This document shows positions 60,801 through 64,000 of a DNA stretch of 64,000 nucleotides, one piece after another. Both the position numbers and the translations under genes were made by a program. The stretch is from NCBI GenBank assembly GCA_018292915.2, contig JACVVK020000005.1, positions 4,760,001 through 4,824,000 on the forward strand, in the 5' to 3' direction. The stretch comes from Batillaria attramentaria. Lineage: Eukaryota; Mollusca; Gastropoda; Batillariidae. The number at the start of each line of letters is the position of its first letter. The stretch's first letter is position 1. Below the pieces are notes generated by a model. It saw only the letters and a program-made list of their open reading frames with translations, searched no databases and had not been told where the DNA came from.

Positions 60801-63800
60801 GTTTTTGAGTTAGTTTTTTTCATTTTTTTTGTGTTTGTCTGTTTGTGGTTGTTTTGTTTTTCTTTCTCATGCCCTGCGAGGCTCGAGAATAAATGACTTG
60901 ACTCTAGCAGGTGTTTAGTTTCACCTCTGTATGCTCGGCTCCATCCTGAGTTAAGCTTTAACCGTGCATGCATCTACATAGTCCAATGCTAAACATCTGA
61001 ACGGCTCCAAAGGATTTGTGCCTGTCGTATTATTTATACTTGTCCATTTTCCATTTAAACAAGTTATTGTGTATGCTCTTCACTAAGGATAAGTTGGTTC
61101 TCACGTTTATTTTTTTTGTTTGTGTATTTGCAGGAGAAACAGAACTACATTCCTGAAGACCTTGGGCGGGACGCACAGAGCGTGGCTGCCATGCAGCGCA
61201 AACACGCCAATTTCGAACATGACCTCATCACGTTGGGCAAACAGGTAAAGTGAAAGTTTCAGGGATCTGTTCCGATTTTGAAAATCCAAACTAAAACTTT
61301 GCATGAGAGTTTATCAACGATAACCAAGTGCATAGACAATGATTTTGGCTGCGGAACTGTGCTTGGAGCATTATCTTTCTGCTGATAGTCAAAGAGAAAT
61401 GAAGTTGTGCTTCGATTAATAATAGTGATGAGGATCGCTGCAGCACTTGTCCAAAAAAAAACAACCTCTGGGTGCATTACAACAGCCGCAAAAGAAAACA
61501 AACAAAATGACATCAAACAAAAATCGTCAGTTTTGAACATGGTATGAATCTGTCCTGCGCTACCCCATTGCCTGCAGTAACGATGACTTCAAAAAGATTT
61601 GCCGCTGTGACAGGTGGAGGCCATCCAAGCTGAGTCAGTGCGACTACAGGCAGGCTACGCAGGCAACAAAGCGGCTGAGATCCAAGCACGCGAGGCAGAG
61701 GTCGTCGAGGCGTGGCGTAATCTGCACGTGCTGGTGGAGACGCGGCGCATGAAGCTGGCCGACGCCAGCGACTTCTACCGCTTCATGTTGATGGCCAACG
61801 ACTTGCAGTTGTGGATGGACGACATCATCCGTCAGATGAACACTCAGGAAAAACCCAGGTGAGAAGTGGACGTAGGTTTGCTCAGTCTTTGTGTGTGTGT
61901 TTGTGGGTGTAGGTGTGGGTGTGGGTGGGTGTGTTCATGGATACATCCTCAGTTCTGCATTTGTAAGCATAGAGGAGACTTACAGTCCTTCCAGTTTTCT
62001 GTGTGTATGCAGTTTTATTTATGTGTTTGTTTTAACTTTCTTTTGATTTTTTTTAAATATCTATTTTGAAAGCTATATTTTTTTCAGGGCCGAAAGGGTA
62101 TATATCCTTTCAGTACCCCTACCCCTGCCGGTACTTCCATTTTTTTTATCTTTTTTTTTTCTTCCTTTTTTTGCCTCGTCTTTCTGGAATTTTTTAGATT
62201 AGGTGCCTCCAGTTTTATGCCGTGGGACCTGTTTGTTTGGTGCACACCTTTATTTCCCGACCTGTTGCCTATTTTTTGTTTTTGTTTTTTTAAATCGGCG
62301 ACTAACCTATTTATGCAAGATATTCTACTAAACAGTAGAGTCAGAGATGTGTGCACTGTATGTGCATGTATGTACCGTGGTGTTCTGTTGGATCTGACTG
62401 TATTTGGAAACTCACATGACTTACCATGTCACTTGTCTTTTCTTCGTACAGAGACGTATCTGGTGTTGAACTGCTGATGAACAACCACCAGAGTCTGAAG
62501 GCCGAGATCGACGCCCGAGAGGAAAATTTCGCAATCTGTATCAATTTGGGCCGTGACCTCCTCAACAGAAACCACTACAGGCAGGAGGAGGTGAGGCGTT
62601 TGATGTTGAAGGAGCATACGTAGTATTCAGTGCTCGGTAGCAGTTACTTACTTACTTAGGCCCATGGCTCCCTGTGGAGCATAGGCTATCGACGAACGTT
62701 CGCCATTGCACTCGCTTCTGGGCTGTTCTTGCCACTCCAACACAGTTGGTCCCCTGCTTGTTTAACTCTGCCTCAGTGTCCCGCCTCCAGCTGTTGCGAG
62801 GCTGGCCTCTCTTTCTCTTTCCCTGACGGTAGCAGTTACGTTAGTTTTTTTCTTTTCTCTGTGGACTTGGGCCTTAATTACAAACACAGTAACAACAAAA
62901 CTAATTCTGAAACTAAGCTTGCGTGCAGTTATTAAAACTAGAATCCACTCATCACAACTGCCAATTGTCTGTGTTTGTCAGGTGCGGGAAAAGTTGATCC
63001 AGCTGACATTAGAACGCCTCGACATGACAGACCTCTGGAAGGATCGCTGGGAACACCTTCAGCTCAGTAAGTCCTCTTCAAAGTTCATCCTGTGCAGACC
63101 CAATTGAGAAGTGGTTCCTCCACTTACACCGATCAATGGAGCAGGGTTTTTTGTCATTGTTTTCTCTTATCATATCTGAATGGTTTTCTTTTTCTTTTGT
63201 TTATGCCACAACTTTGCAACACAGGCTTTTAATTGTTTGACCCATAGGAGCTCTGCATATAAAACTTCTAAGAGCATACAGAGTTCCATTCTAGTGATCA
63301 GCCGGTCTGAGAGGGTCAAGGTGAAATACTACAATTAACACCTAAATATGATGTCATTGTGGCTTTCAGTTCTGGAGGTGTACCAGTTTGCCAGAGATGC
63401 GGCAGTGGCCGAGGCGTGGTTAGTGGCACAGGAACAGTACTTCCTCAACCGAGACCTGGGAGTAAGTCTTTGTTTTGAACTCTTTGCATTCTTGAGTAGA
63501 ATATGTGTAGACTCGACCGTCTGCTGTCTGTGTTCATAAATTCTGTCGTTCGACAATGGATATTAATAATTTAATTGCTGCAGGTTTCATTGAGCACCAT
63601 GTTTTTTTTTTTTTTCCCCCAGGACACATTAGACGCTGTAGAGAACCTCATCAAGAAACACGAAGCCTTTGAAAAAGCTGCTGCCACACAAGAAGAAAGA
63701 TTTGCTGCCTTAGAAAAACCAACAACAGTAAGTATACTAGAGGACATATCACGGTTTAGTTGTCTAAAATGTCTGTTGATATTAACTGACTGGAGGAGTG

Positions 63801-64000
63801 GAATCATTATGACTGATAGTAGTGATCAGCACTCTGTTTCAGTTTTTGTTGGGTTTGCCTCTGTGTGTGCGTGCGTGCGTGCGTTTATGGATGTTTTGTT
63901 AGGGTGTGTATGGAGGTGTGTAGCGGAGATGAAAGGTGGGGATGTGTGTACTTGTGCGTGCGTACACCTTCGTCGTCAGATACTGCCCAAGGAGTTCAAG
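27079..64000 (+). CDS. SPTBN1: Beta-spectrin (conventional, non-erythroid type), spliced gene, 3' end beyond window
   Basis: Structural protein of the submembrane spectrin-actin skeleton; pairs antiparallel with alpha-spectrin. Joined exons: 27079-27202 (or 30268-30340), 31645-31796, 32364-32537, 33010-33182, 35090-35205, 35685-35797, 37874-38061, 38531-38713, 39790-40047, 40363-40501, 40723-40888, 41218-41462, 41726-41926, 42385-42501, 42833-42910, 43417-43581, 44002-44204, 45000-45096, 45366-45494, 45754-45870, 46516-46791, 47140-47229, 47547-47624, 51477-51649, 53309-53399, 55364-55510, 56457-56723, 57183-57313, 57735-57921, 58512-58712, 59226-59434, 59688-59892, 60277-60540, 61134-61244, 61614-61858, 62452-62590, 62982-63066, 63370-63461, 63623-63727, then perhaps 63980 onward. 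All junctions are GT-AG and frame-consistent. Rough domains: CH1 45-150, CH2 165-272, spectrin repeats from about 300 to 2005, partial repeat 17 about 2010-2085. No stop or frameshift was found. Invertebrates usually have one such gene, co-orthologous to vertebrate SPTB/SPTBN1/2/4, so the symbol is a family label. The C-terminal tail is outside the window. Confidence 0.96.
29930..30267 (+). promoter_or_regulatory. CpG-rich putative alternative promoter and 5'UTR for exon 1b
   Basis: I count 19 CpG dinucleotides from 29941 to 30240, against about 8 in a comparable 300 bases of the same intron near 27.3 kb. The CpG-rich stretch stops just before the exon 1b start. This matches an unmethylated promoter inside an otherwise CpG-depleted intron. 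I see no clear TATA box. The transcription start is not determined. Confidence 0.5.
30249..30275 (+). promoter_or_regulatory. Upstream ORF overlapping the exon 1b start codon
   Basis: An ATG at 30249 starts an 8-codon ORF that ends with TAA at 30273-30275, in a different frame and overlapping the main ATG at 30268. If the 5'UTR of transcript 1b includes this ATG, it would reduce or tune initiation at the main start. The ATG is read directly; the regulatory role is inference. Confidence 0.4.
30268..30340 (+). CDS. SPTBN1: Beta-spectrin alternative first exon 1b
   Basis: The ATG at 30268 (aag-ATG-G, strong context) opens 24 codons plus one base, ending CTCTCAG before the donor gtaact at 30341. 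Phase 1 is the same as exon 1a, so it joins exon 2 in frame to give [13 protein letters not shown]. Vertebrate SPTBN1 has an alternative N-terminus ending KQLQ before the same DERE sequence, which supports homology (from memory of the family, not a search). It lies inside intron 1 and has a CpG-rich region just upstream, as expected for a second promoter. It would replace residues 1-41 of isoform 1a. Not proven to be transcribed. Confidence 0.8.
31645..31796 (+). CDS. SPTBN1: Beta-spectrin exon 2 (start of CH1 domain)
   Basis: Acceptor ctttcag, donor gtgagt. Residues 42-92, beginning [19 protein letters not shown], the invariant opening of CH1 in beta-spectrins, through [19 protein letters not shown]. 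This is the shared exon to which both alternative first exons splice. It carries the first actin-binding segment of CH1. Ends in phase 0. Confidence 0.97.
32364..32537 (+). CDS. SPTBN1: Beta-spectrin exon 3 (CH1 core)
   Basis: Acceptor gttgcag, donor gtagaa; 58 codons, residues 93-150. Encodes [14 protein letters not shown], the [13 protein letters not shown] loop and [14 protein letters not shown], the hallmark CH1 core. Vertebrate beta-spectrins usually read DGNHRLTLG here; this gene reads DGSSRLTLG, a local substitution that keeps the fold residues. Confidence 0.97.
32717..32752. repeat. C17-A19 double homopolymer (intron 3)
   Basis: Seventeen C immediately followed by nineteen A. Confidence 0.9.
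33010..33182 (+). CDS. SPTBN1: Beta-spectrin exon 4 (CH1-CH2 linker and first half of CH2)
   Basis: Acceptor ttcctcag, donor gtcagc. Residues 151-207 plus two bases of codon 208. Starts IQDIMIEEV, continues [22 protein letters not shown] and [19 protein letters not shown], the diagnostic CH2 sequence. CH2 regulates how CH1 is exposed to actin. Phase 2 exit, Arg codon completed by exon 5. Confidence 0.97.
33415..33464. repeat. (AC)n microsatellite (intron 4)
   Basis: Perfect dinucleotide array, 50 bases. Confidence 0.95.
33828..33905 (+). repeat. Partial copy of the 44371-44735 repeat (intron 4)
   Basis: gcaggctggggaattttcag then tttcagccaaaaaaaatcta agree with 44374-44450. The right half is not found. 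Confidence 0.5.
35013..35038. repeat. (AT)n microsatellite (intron 4)
   Basis: Perfect AT array, 26 bases, 51 bases before the exon 5 acceptor. Confidence 0.95.
35090..35205 (+). CDS. SPTBN1: Beta-spectrin exon 5 (CH2)
   Basis: Acceptor gatttcag, donor gtacag. Residues 208-246, [12 protein letters not shown] then [22 protein letters not shown], the second half of CH2. Phase 1 exit (G|AT, Asp). Confidence 0.96.
35318..35560 (+). mobile_element. Dispersed repeat with (ATT) tail, copy 2 (intron 5)
   Basis: Second copy of the repeat at 13526-13765, ending in TATTATTATTATTA. Sense orientation within intron 5, 124 bases before exon 6. Confidence 0.6.
35685..35797 (+). CDS. SPTBN1: Beta-spectrin exon 6 (end of CH2)
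   Basis: Acceptor ctctgtcag, donor gtcagt. Residues 247-284, including [20 protein letters not shown], the conserved final helix of CH2, then KRIGK leading to the first spectrin repeat. Ends in phase 0 before the 2.1-kb intron 6. Confidence 0.97.
36030..36215 (-). repeat. Dispersed intronic repeat, copy 3, inverted (intron 6)
   Basis: The minus strand contains gaatgcaccagattgcacag followed by attttaatctag, matching the end of the unit at 41139-41171. Lies inside the larger 35858-37472 element; the CG-rich block at 36055-36118 adjoins it. Confidence 0.5.
36644..36903 (+). repeat. Direct duplication flanking a (CA)n array
   Basis: About 86 bases at 36644-36729 (starting cgtgtccgaacggcg, including ctgagtttagtccggttgaa) recur at 36814-36903 with substitutions. 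The (AC)n run at 36774-36814 lies between. Confidence 0.7.
36774..36814. repeat. (CA)n microsatellite (intron 6)
   Basis: Dinucleotide array of 41 bases between two copies of a direct duplication. Confidence 0.95.
37874..38061 (+). CDS. SPTBN1: Beta-spectrin exon 7 (linker and start of spectrin repeat 1)
   Basis: Acceptor tgcgtag, donor gtaaga. Residues 285-346. [16 protein letters not shown], then [12 protein letters not shown] with the repeat tryptophan, ending [10 protein letters not shown]. Repeats 1-2 of beta-spectrin form the high-affinity nucleation site for the end repeats of alpha-spectrin. Confidence 0.96.
38531..38713 (+). CDS. SPTBN1: Beta-spectrin exon 8 (spectrin repeat 1)
   Basis: Acceptor ctttgcag, donor gtgtgt. 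Residues 347-407; [39 protein letters not shown] and [10 protein letters not shown], almost unchanged from vertebrates. Phase 2 exit; Arg codon AG|A completed by exon 9. Confidence 0.97.
38900..39120 (+). repeat. Dispersed intronic repeat, copy 1 (intron 8)
   Basis: Two internal units of the type aaagtgtctcctccgctgaa + gcactta...aaatcatgccaaaa. Related to 40960-41170. Followed by an A-rich run. Confidence 0.6.
39436..39603 (+). mobile_element. SINE family A in intron 8, with 10-bp target-site duplication
   Basis: tRNA-like head with box A (tagctgaatggtagagcg), diverged box B, body and tail. Direct repeats tgtgtacttg flank it (39426-39435 and 39604-39613). Inserted in the sense orientation 187 bases before exon 9. 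Confidence 0.8.
39790..40047 (+). CDS. SPTBN1: Beta-spectrin exon 9 (repeat 1 end to repeat 2)
   Basis: Acceptor tccgccag, donor gtaaga. Residues 408-493, including [38 protein letters not shown] and [11 protein letters not shown]. This is part of the alpha-spectrin dimer nucleation region. A 240-codon antisense ORF across this exon is a shadow of its biased codon use. Confidence 0.97.
40363..40501 (+). CDS. SPTBN1: Beta-spectrin exon 10 (spectrin repeat 2)
   Basis: Acceptor ttttcag, donor gtacgc. Residues 494-540; [20 protein letters not shown] and [17 protein letters not shown], matching repeat 2-3 in the family. Phase 0 exit. Confidence 0.96.
40723..40888 (+). CDS. SPTBN1: Beta-spectrin exon 11 (spectrin repeat 3)
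   Basis: Acceptor gacgtag, donor gtgagg. Residues 541-595; [20 protein letters not shown] then the acidic EDDFADVGG segment. Phase 1 exit. Confidence 0.95.
40955..41172 (+). repeat. Dispersed intronic repeat, copy 2 (intron 11)
   Basis: Two tandem units containing aaagtgtttcct...gaagcacttaaaatca, then gccaaaatgcaccagattgc and acagattttagtct. Same family as 38900-39120. Confidence 0.6.
41218..41462 (+). CDS. SPTBN1: Beta-spectrin exon 12 (repeats 3-4)
   Basis: Acceptor tgcacag, donor gtgaga. Residues 596-677; [27 protein letters not shown] and [14 protein letters not shown], then [12 protein letters not shown]. Family-diagnostic repeat 3 helix C to repeat 4 helix B. Confidence 0.97.
41726..41926 (+). 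CDS. SPTBN1: Beta-spectrin exon 13 (spectrin repeat 4)
   Basis: Acceptor ccccacag, donor gtgagc; 67 codons, residues 678-744. [33 protein letters not shown] and [13 protein letters not shown] give the B and C helices of repeat 4. Confidence 0.96.
42385..42501 (+). CDS. SPTBN1: Beta-spectrin exon 14 (spectrin repeat 5, helix A)
   Basis: Acceptor gtgcag, donor gtacac; 39 codons, residues 745-783. [34 protein letters not shown]. Symmetric phase 0-0 exon. Confidence 0.96.
42833..42910 (+). CDS. SPTBN1: Beta-spectrin exon 15 (spectrin repeat 5, helix B)
   Basis: Acceptor ttgtgcag, donor gtagga; 26 codons, residues 784-809, [20 protein letters not shown] ending GEQ. Small symmetric phase 0-0 exon, skippable without frameshift. 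Confidence 0.94.
43417..43581 (+). CDS. SPTBN1: Beta-spectrin exon 16 (repeats 5-6)
   Basis: Acceptor gcgtgcag, donor gtaggg; 55 codons, residues 810-864. [36 protein letters not shown] and GVETWIDEK. Confidence 0.96.
43902..43926. repeat. A25 homopolymer (intron 16)
   Basis: Twenty-five consecutive A, 75 bases before the exon 17 acceptor. Confidence 0.9.
44002..44204 (+). CDS. SPTBN1: Beta-spectrin exon 17 (spectrin repeat 6)
   Basis: Acceptor tttctgcag, donor gtatgt. Residues 865-931; [34 protein letters not shown] and [15 protein letters not shown]. Phase 2 exit; Thr codon AC|G completed by exon 18. Confidence 0.96.
44286..44330. repeat. Long G-tract (intron 17)
   Basis: G14, then T, G5, AC, then G23 on the sense strand, so the intronic RNA could form a G-quadruplex. 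Confidence 0.85.
44371..44735 (+). mobile_element. Short TIR element (intron 17)
   Basis: Left end caggctggggaatt and right end aattccccagcctg are perfect inverted repeats of 14 bases about 360 bp apart. A related left part occurs at 33828-33905 with the same tttcagccaaaaaaatctaag segment. No ORF. Confidence 0.5.
45000..45096 (+). CDS. SPTBN1: Beta-spectrin exon 18 (repeats 6-7)
   Basis: Acceptor ctctccag, donor gtgagt. Residues 932-964; [15 protein letters not shown] and FNIECNETI, the conserved ECNET motif at the start of repeat 7. Confidence 0.95.
45366..45494 (+). CDS. SPTBN1: Beta-spectrin exon 19 (spectrin repeat 7)
   Basis: Acceptor gttttcag, donor gtcaga; 43 codons, residues 965-1007. 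[30 protein letters not shown] and [11 protein letters not shown]. Confidence 0.96.
45754..45870 (+). CDS. SPTBN1: Beta-spectrin exon 20 (spectrin repeat 7, helix C)
   Basis: Acceptor tgtgcag, donor gtaagt; 39 codons, residues 1008-1046. [38 protein letters not shown]. Confidence 0.95.
46516..46791 (+). CDS. SPTBN1: Beta-spectrin exon 21 (spectrin repeat 8)
   Basis: Acceptor cctacag, donor gtgagc; 92 codons, residues 1047-1138 and the longest exon here. [49 protein letters not shown]. Confidence 0.97.
47140..47229 (+). CDS. SPTBN1: Beta-spectrin exon 22 (repeats 8-9)
   Basis: Acceptor gtttccag, donor gtaagc; 30 codons, residues 1139-1168. [20 protein letters not shown] then [10 protein letters not shown], close to the vertebrate RLQALDTGW segment. 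Confidence 0.96.
47547..47624 (+). CDS. SPTBN1: Beta-spectrin exon 23 (spectrin repeat 9, helix A)
   Basis: Acceptor gattgcag, donor gtaagg; 26 codons, residues 1169-1194. [26 protein letters not shown]. Followed by the longest internal coding intron in the gene (3.85 kb), which holds a candidate 27-nt microexon. Confidence 0.95.
47625..51476 (+). other. Intron 23, longest intron between internal coding exons
   Basis: 3,852 bases. The only exon-like feature is the 27-nt candidate at 48833-48859. The rest is AT-rich with T-tracts and no recognised mobile element or coding sequence. Confidence 0.7.
48833..48859 (+). CDS. SPTBN1: Candidate 27-nt microexon of beta-spectrin (optional, intron 23)
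   Basis: The 27 bases lie between an acceptor (ttacccatacag) and a donor (CAG|gtaacg) and read SGLGALDKQ in the frame used by exons 23 and 24. Nine codons, phase 0 on both sides, so inclusion preserves the frame and inserts nine residues after EDVP, in the A-B loop of repeat 9. Skipping it gives the arrangement normal for the family (VP followed by [10 protein letters not shown], aligning with vertebrate MPTTLEGAEAAI). It would be an alternative cassette exon. No transcript evidence is available here, and chance is possible in a 3.85-kb intron. Confidence 0.45.
51477..51649 (+). CDS. SPTBN1: Beta-spectrin exon 24 (spectrin repeat 9)
   Basis: Acceptor atgtgcag, donor gtaatt. Residues 1195-1251; [51 protein letters not shown]. 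Close to fly and vertebrate repeat 9. Phase 2 exit. Confidence 0.96.
53073..53250 (+). mobile_element. SINE family A in intron 24, full length with 9-bp target-site duplication
   Basis: The best-preserved copy: tRNA-like head with box A (tagccgaatggtagagc) and box B (gttcgaatcccg), body, and CCCA-type tail. Flanked by perfect gtatcacta repeats (53064-53072 and 53251-53259). Sense orientation, 58 bases upstream of exon 25, so it may influence that acceptor. Confidence 0.85.
53309..53399 (+). CDS. SPTBN1: Beta-spectrin exon 25 (repeats 9-10)
   Basis: Acceptor tgtttcag, donor gtgagt. Residues 1252-1282; [31 protein letters not shown]. Lies 58 bases after a SINE copy that has an exact target-site duplication. 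Confidence 0.95.
53736..53998 (+). mobile_element. TIR element (MITE-like) in intron 25
   Basis: The left end (gctcagttggtatagtttgc then ccgttagggggtgcaaatg) is repeated in inverted form at the right end with few mismatches over about 45 bases. Total near 263 bp, no ORF. The end sequence resembles a tRNA D-arm (gctcagttggt). Confidence 0.7.
55364..55510 (+). CDS. SPTBN1: Beta-spectrin exon 26 (spectrin repeat 10)
   Basis: Acceptor cgttgcag, donor gtcagt; 49 codons, residues 1283-1331. [45 protein letters not shown]-x-x-x-HQAF is a family signature of repeat 10. Confidence 0.96.
55717..56125 (+). mobile_element. TIR element, PIF/Harbinger-like MITE (intron 26)
   Basis: Left terminus ggcccgatgcacacgagcgt and right terminus in perfect inverse over about 20 bases, continuing imperfectly (cggcgtca/cagcgtca). 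TAA on both sides (55714-55716 and 56126-56128) fits a 3-bp TWA target-site duplication. Internally GC- and CpG-rich, quite unlike the surrounding intron. About 409 bp, no transposase. Confidence 0.75.
56457..56723 (+). CDS. SPTBN1: Beta-spectrin exon 27 (repeats 10-11)
   Basis: Acceptor aatttttag, donor gtgagt; 89 codons, residues 1332-1420. [52 protein letters not shown]. Confidence 0.97.
57183..57313 (+). CDS. SPTBN1: Beta-spectrin exon 28 (spectrin repeat 11)
   Basis: Acceptor ttgtatag, donor gtaagc. Residues 1421-1463; [20 protein letters not shown], then [15 protein letters not shown]. Phase 2 exit. Confidence 0.95.
57735..57921 (+). CDS. SPTBN1: Beta-spectrin exon 29 (repeats 11-12)
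   Basis: Acceptor ttgcccag, donor gtgagt. Residues 1464-1526; [60 protein letters not shown] is conserved in this repeat. Confidence 0.96.
58068..58172 (+). mobile_element. tRNA-like SINE, family C (intron 29)
   Basis: Box A-like cctagtggtgaaggcg and box B aggttcaaatccg spaced as in tRNA genes, followed by tgggcaggaatatgg. A third SINE family by sequence. Sense orientation. Confidence 0.55.
58512..58712 (+). CDS. SPTBN1: Beta-spectrin exon 30 (spectrin repeat 12)
   Basis: Acceptor ctttcag, donor gtaagg; 67 codons, residues 1527-1593. [40 protein letters not shown], ending SEIAQQ. Confidence 0.96.
59226..59434 (+). CDS. SPTBN1: Beta-spectrin exon 31 (spectrin repeat 13)
   Basis: Acceptor tgtttcag, donor gttagt. 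Residues 1594-1662; [39 protein letters not shown]. The [14 protein letters not shown] segment is nearly invariant in beta-spectrins. The donor is slightly weak; the split codon becomes Cys (TG|C) where vertebrates have Ser. Confidence 0.96.
59688..59892 (+). CDS. SPTBN1: Beta-spectrin exon 32 (repeats 13-14)
   Basis: Acceptor tgcgcag, donor gtgagg. Residues 1663-1731; [47 protein letters not shown]. Start of repeat 14, the first half of the ankyrin-binding unit. Confidence 0.97.
60277..60540 (+). CDS. SPTBN1: Beta-spectrin exon 33 (repeats 14-15, ankyrin-binding)
   Basis: Acceptor cgctgcag, donor gtaagc; 88 codons, residues 1732-1819. [58 protein letters not shown]. The repeat 14-15 junction near residue 1794 is the ankyrin-binding surface in vertebrate beta-spectrins; its conservation suggests the ankyrin link is kept. 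Confidence 0.97.
61134..61244 (+). CDS. SPTBN1: Beta-spectrin exon 34 (spectrin repeat 15)
   Basis: Acceptor atttgcag, donor gtaaag; 37 codons, residues 1820-1856. [30 protein letters not shown]. Second half of the ankyrin-binding region. Confidence 0.95.
61614..61858 (+). CDS. SPTBN1: Beta-spectrin exon 35 (repeats 15-16)
   Basis: Acceptor ctgtgacag, donor gtgaga. Residues 1857-1937; [39 protein letters not shown]. Phase 2 exit. Confidence 0.97.
62452..62590 (+). CDS. SPTBN1: Beta-spectrin exon 36 (spectrin repeat 16)
   Basis: Acceptor tcgtacag, donor gtgagg. Residues 1938-1984; [39 protein letters not shown]. Corresponds to the family [13 protein letters not shown] motif. Confidence 0.97.
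62652..62840 (-). mobile_element. Fragment of a LINE-type retrotransposon (C-terminus of reverse-transcriptase ORF)
   Basis: The minus strand encodes [20 protein letters not shown] then a stop, matching the typical C-terminal end of LINE polyproteins in invertebrates (W-R-x-F-V-x-x-L-C). The segment sits in intron 36 opposite to the spectrin gene. Only the final part of the ORF plus a little 3' sequence is present, a 5'-truncated insertion. The clade cannot be assigned by eye. Confidence 0.55.
62982..63066 (+). CDS. SPTBN1: Beta-spectrin exon 37 (spectrin repeat 16, helix C)
   Basis: Acceptor ttgtcag, donor gtaagt. Residues 1985-2012; [28 protein letters not shown]. Phase 1 exit. Confidence 0.95.
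63370..63461 (+). CDS. SPTBN1: Beta-spectrin exon 38 (partial repeat 17, tetramerization)
   Basis: Acceptor gctttcag, donor gtaagt. Residues 2013-2043; [31 protein letters not shown]. Helix A of the partial repeat 17, which combines with the lone helix at the alpha-spectrin N-terminus to form tetramers. Confidence 0.97.
63623..63727 (+). CDS. SPTBN1: Beta-spectrin exon 39 (partial repeat 17, helix B)
   Basis: Acceptor tccccccag, donor gtaagt; 35 codons, residues 2044-2078. [30 protein letters not shown]. This ends the tetramerization helix pair; vertebrates continue with a charged tail. Confidence 0.96.
63980..64000 (+). CDS. SPTBN1: Probable start of beta-spectrin exon 40, cut by window end
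   Basis: After a tcgtcgtcag acceptor the last 21 bases read ILPKEFK in the expected phase 0 and could begin the charged C-terminal tail. The polypyrimidine tract is weak and the sequence does not clearly resemble the vertebrate tail, so this is tentative. A second AG at 63990-63991 is an alternative acceptor. Confidence 0.4.

Overview
The window is eukaryotic DNA from an invertebrate animal, most likely a mollusc (probably a gastropod). The evidence is a many-exon gene with GT-AG introns, GC-rich third codon positions in exons against AT-rich introns, abundant (CA)n arrays, several tRNA-derived SINE families and many short inverted-repeat elements. The taxonomic call is inference. The protein is clearly the single conventional beta-spectrin of an invertebrate, equally related to vertebrate SPTB/SPTBN1/SPTBN2/SPTBN4.

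Layout: bases 1-27049 hold no protein-coding gene that I can identify. They contain SINEs, tandem repeats, microsatellites, two palindromes, a terminal-inverted-repeat element at 12.7-13.0 kb, and one weak candidate for a spliced minus-strand transcript (about 9.0 to 7.9 kb). From 27079 to the window end the + strand carries beta-spectrin: two alternative first exons (1a at 27079, 1b at 30268) that splice in the same phase to a shared exon 2, then 38 further exons, the last cut by the window edge. Every exon junction I checked keeps the reading frame. The window encodes about 2,085 residues in isoform 1a: the paired calponin-homology actin-binding domain, spectrin repeats 1-16, and the partial repeat 17 that pairs with alpha-spectrin. 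The C-terminal tail (and PH domain, if present) lies beyond base 64000.

Functionally the exons build one submembrane scaffold: CH1-CH2 binds F-actin, repeats 1-2 nucleate the antiparallel dimer with alpha-spectrin, repeats 14-15 bind ankyrin, and partial repeat 17 forms the tetramer. The most notable items are the alternative first exon 1b with its CpG-rich upstream region and overlapping upstream ORF, a 27-base phase-0 candidate microexon in the 3.85-kb intron 23, a nearly perfect 88-bp palindrome upstream of the gene, and several TIR elements and SINEs (three with exact target-site duplications) inside or near the gene.
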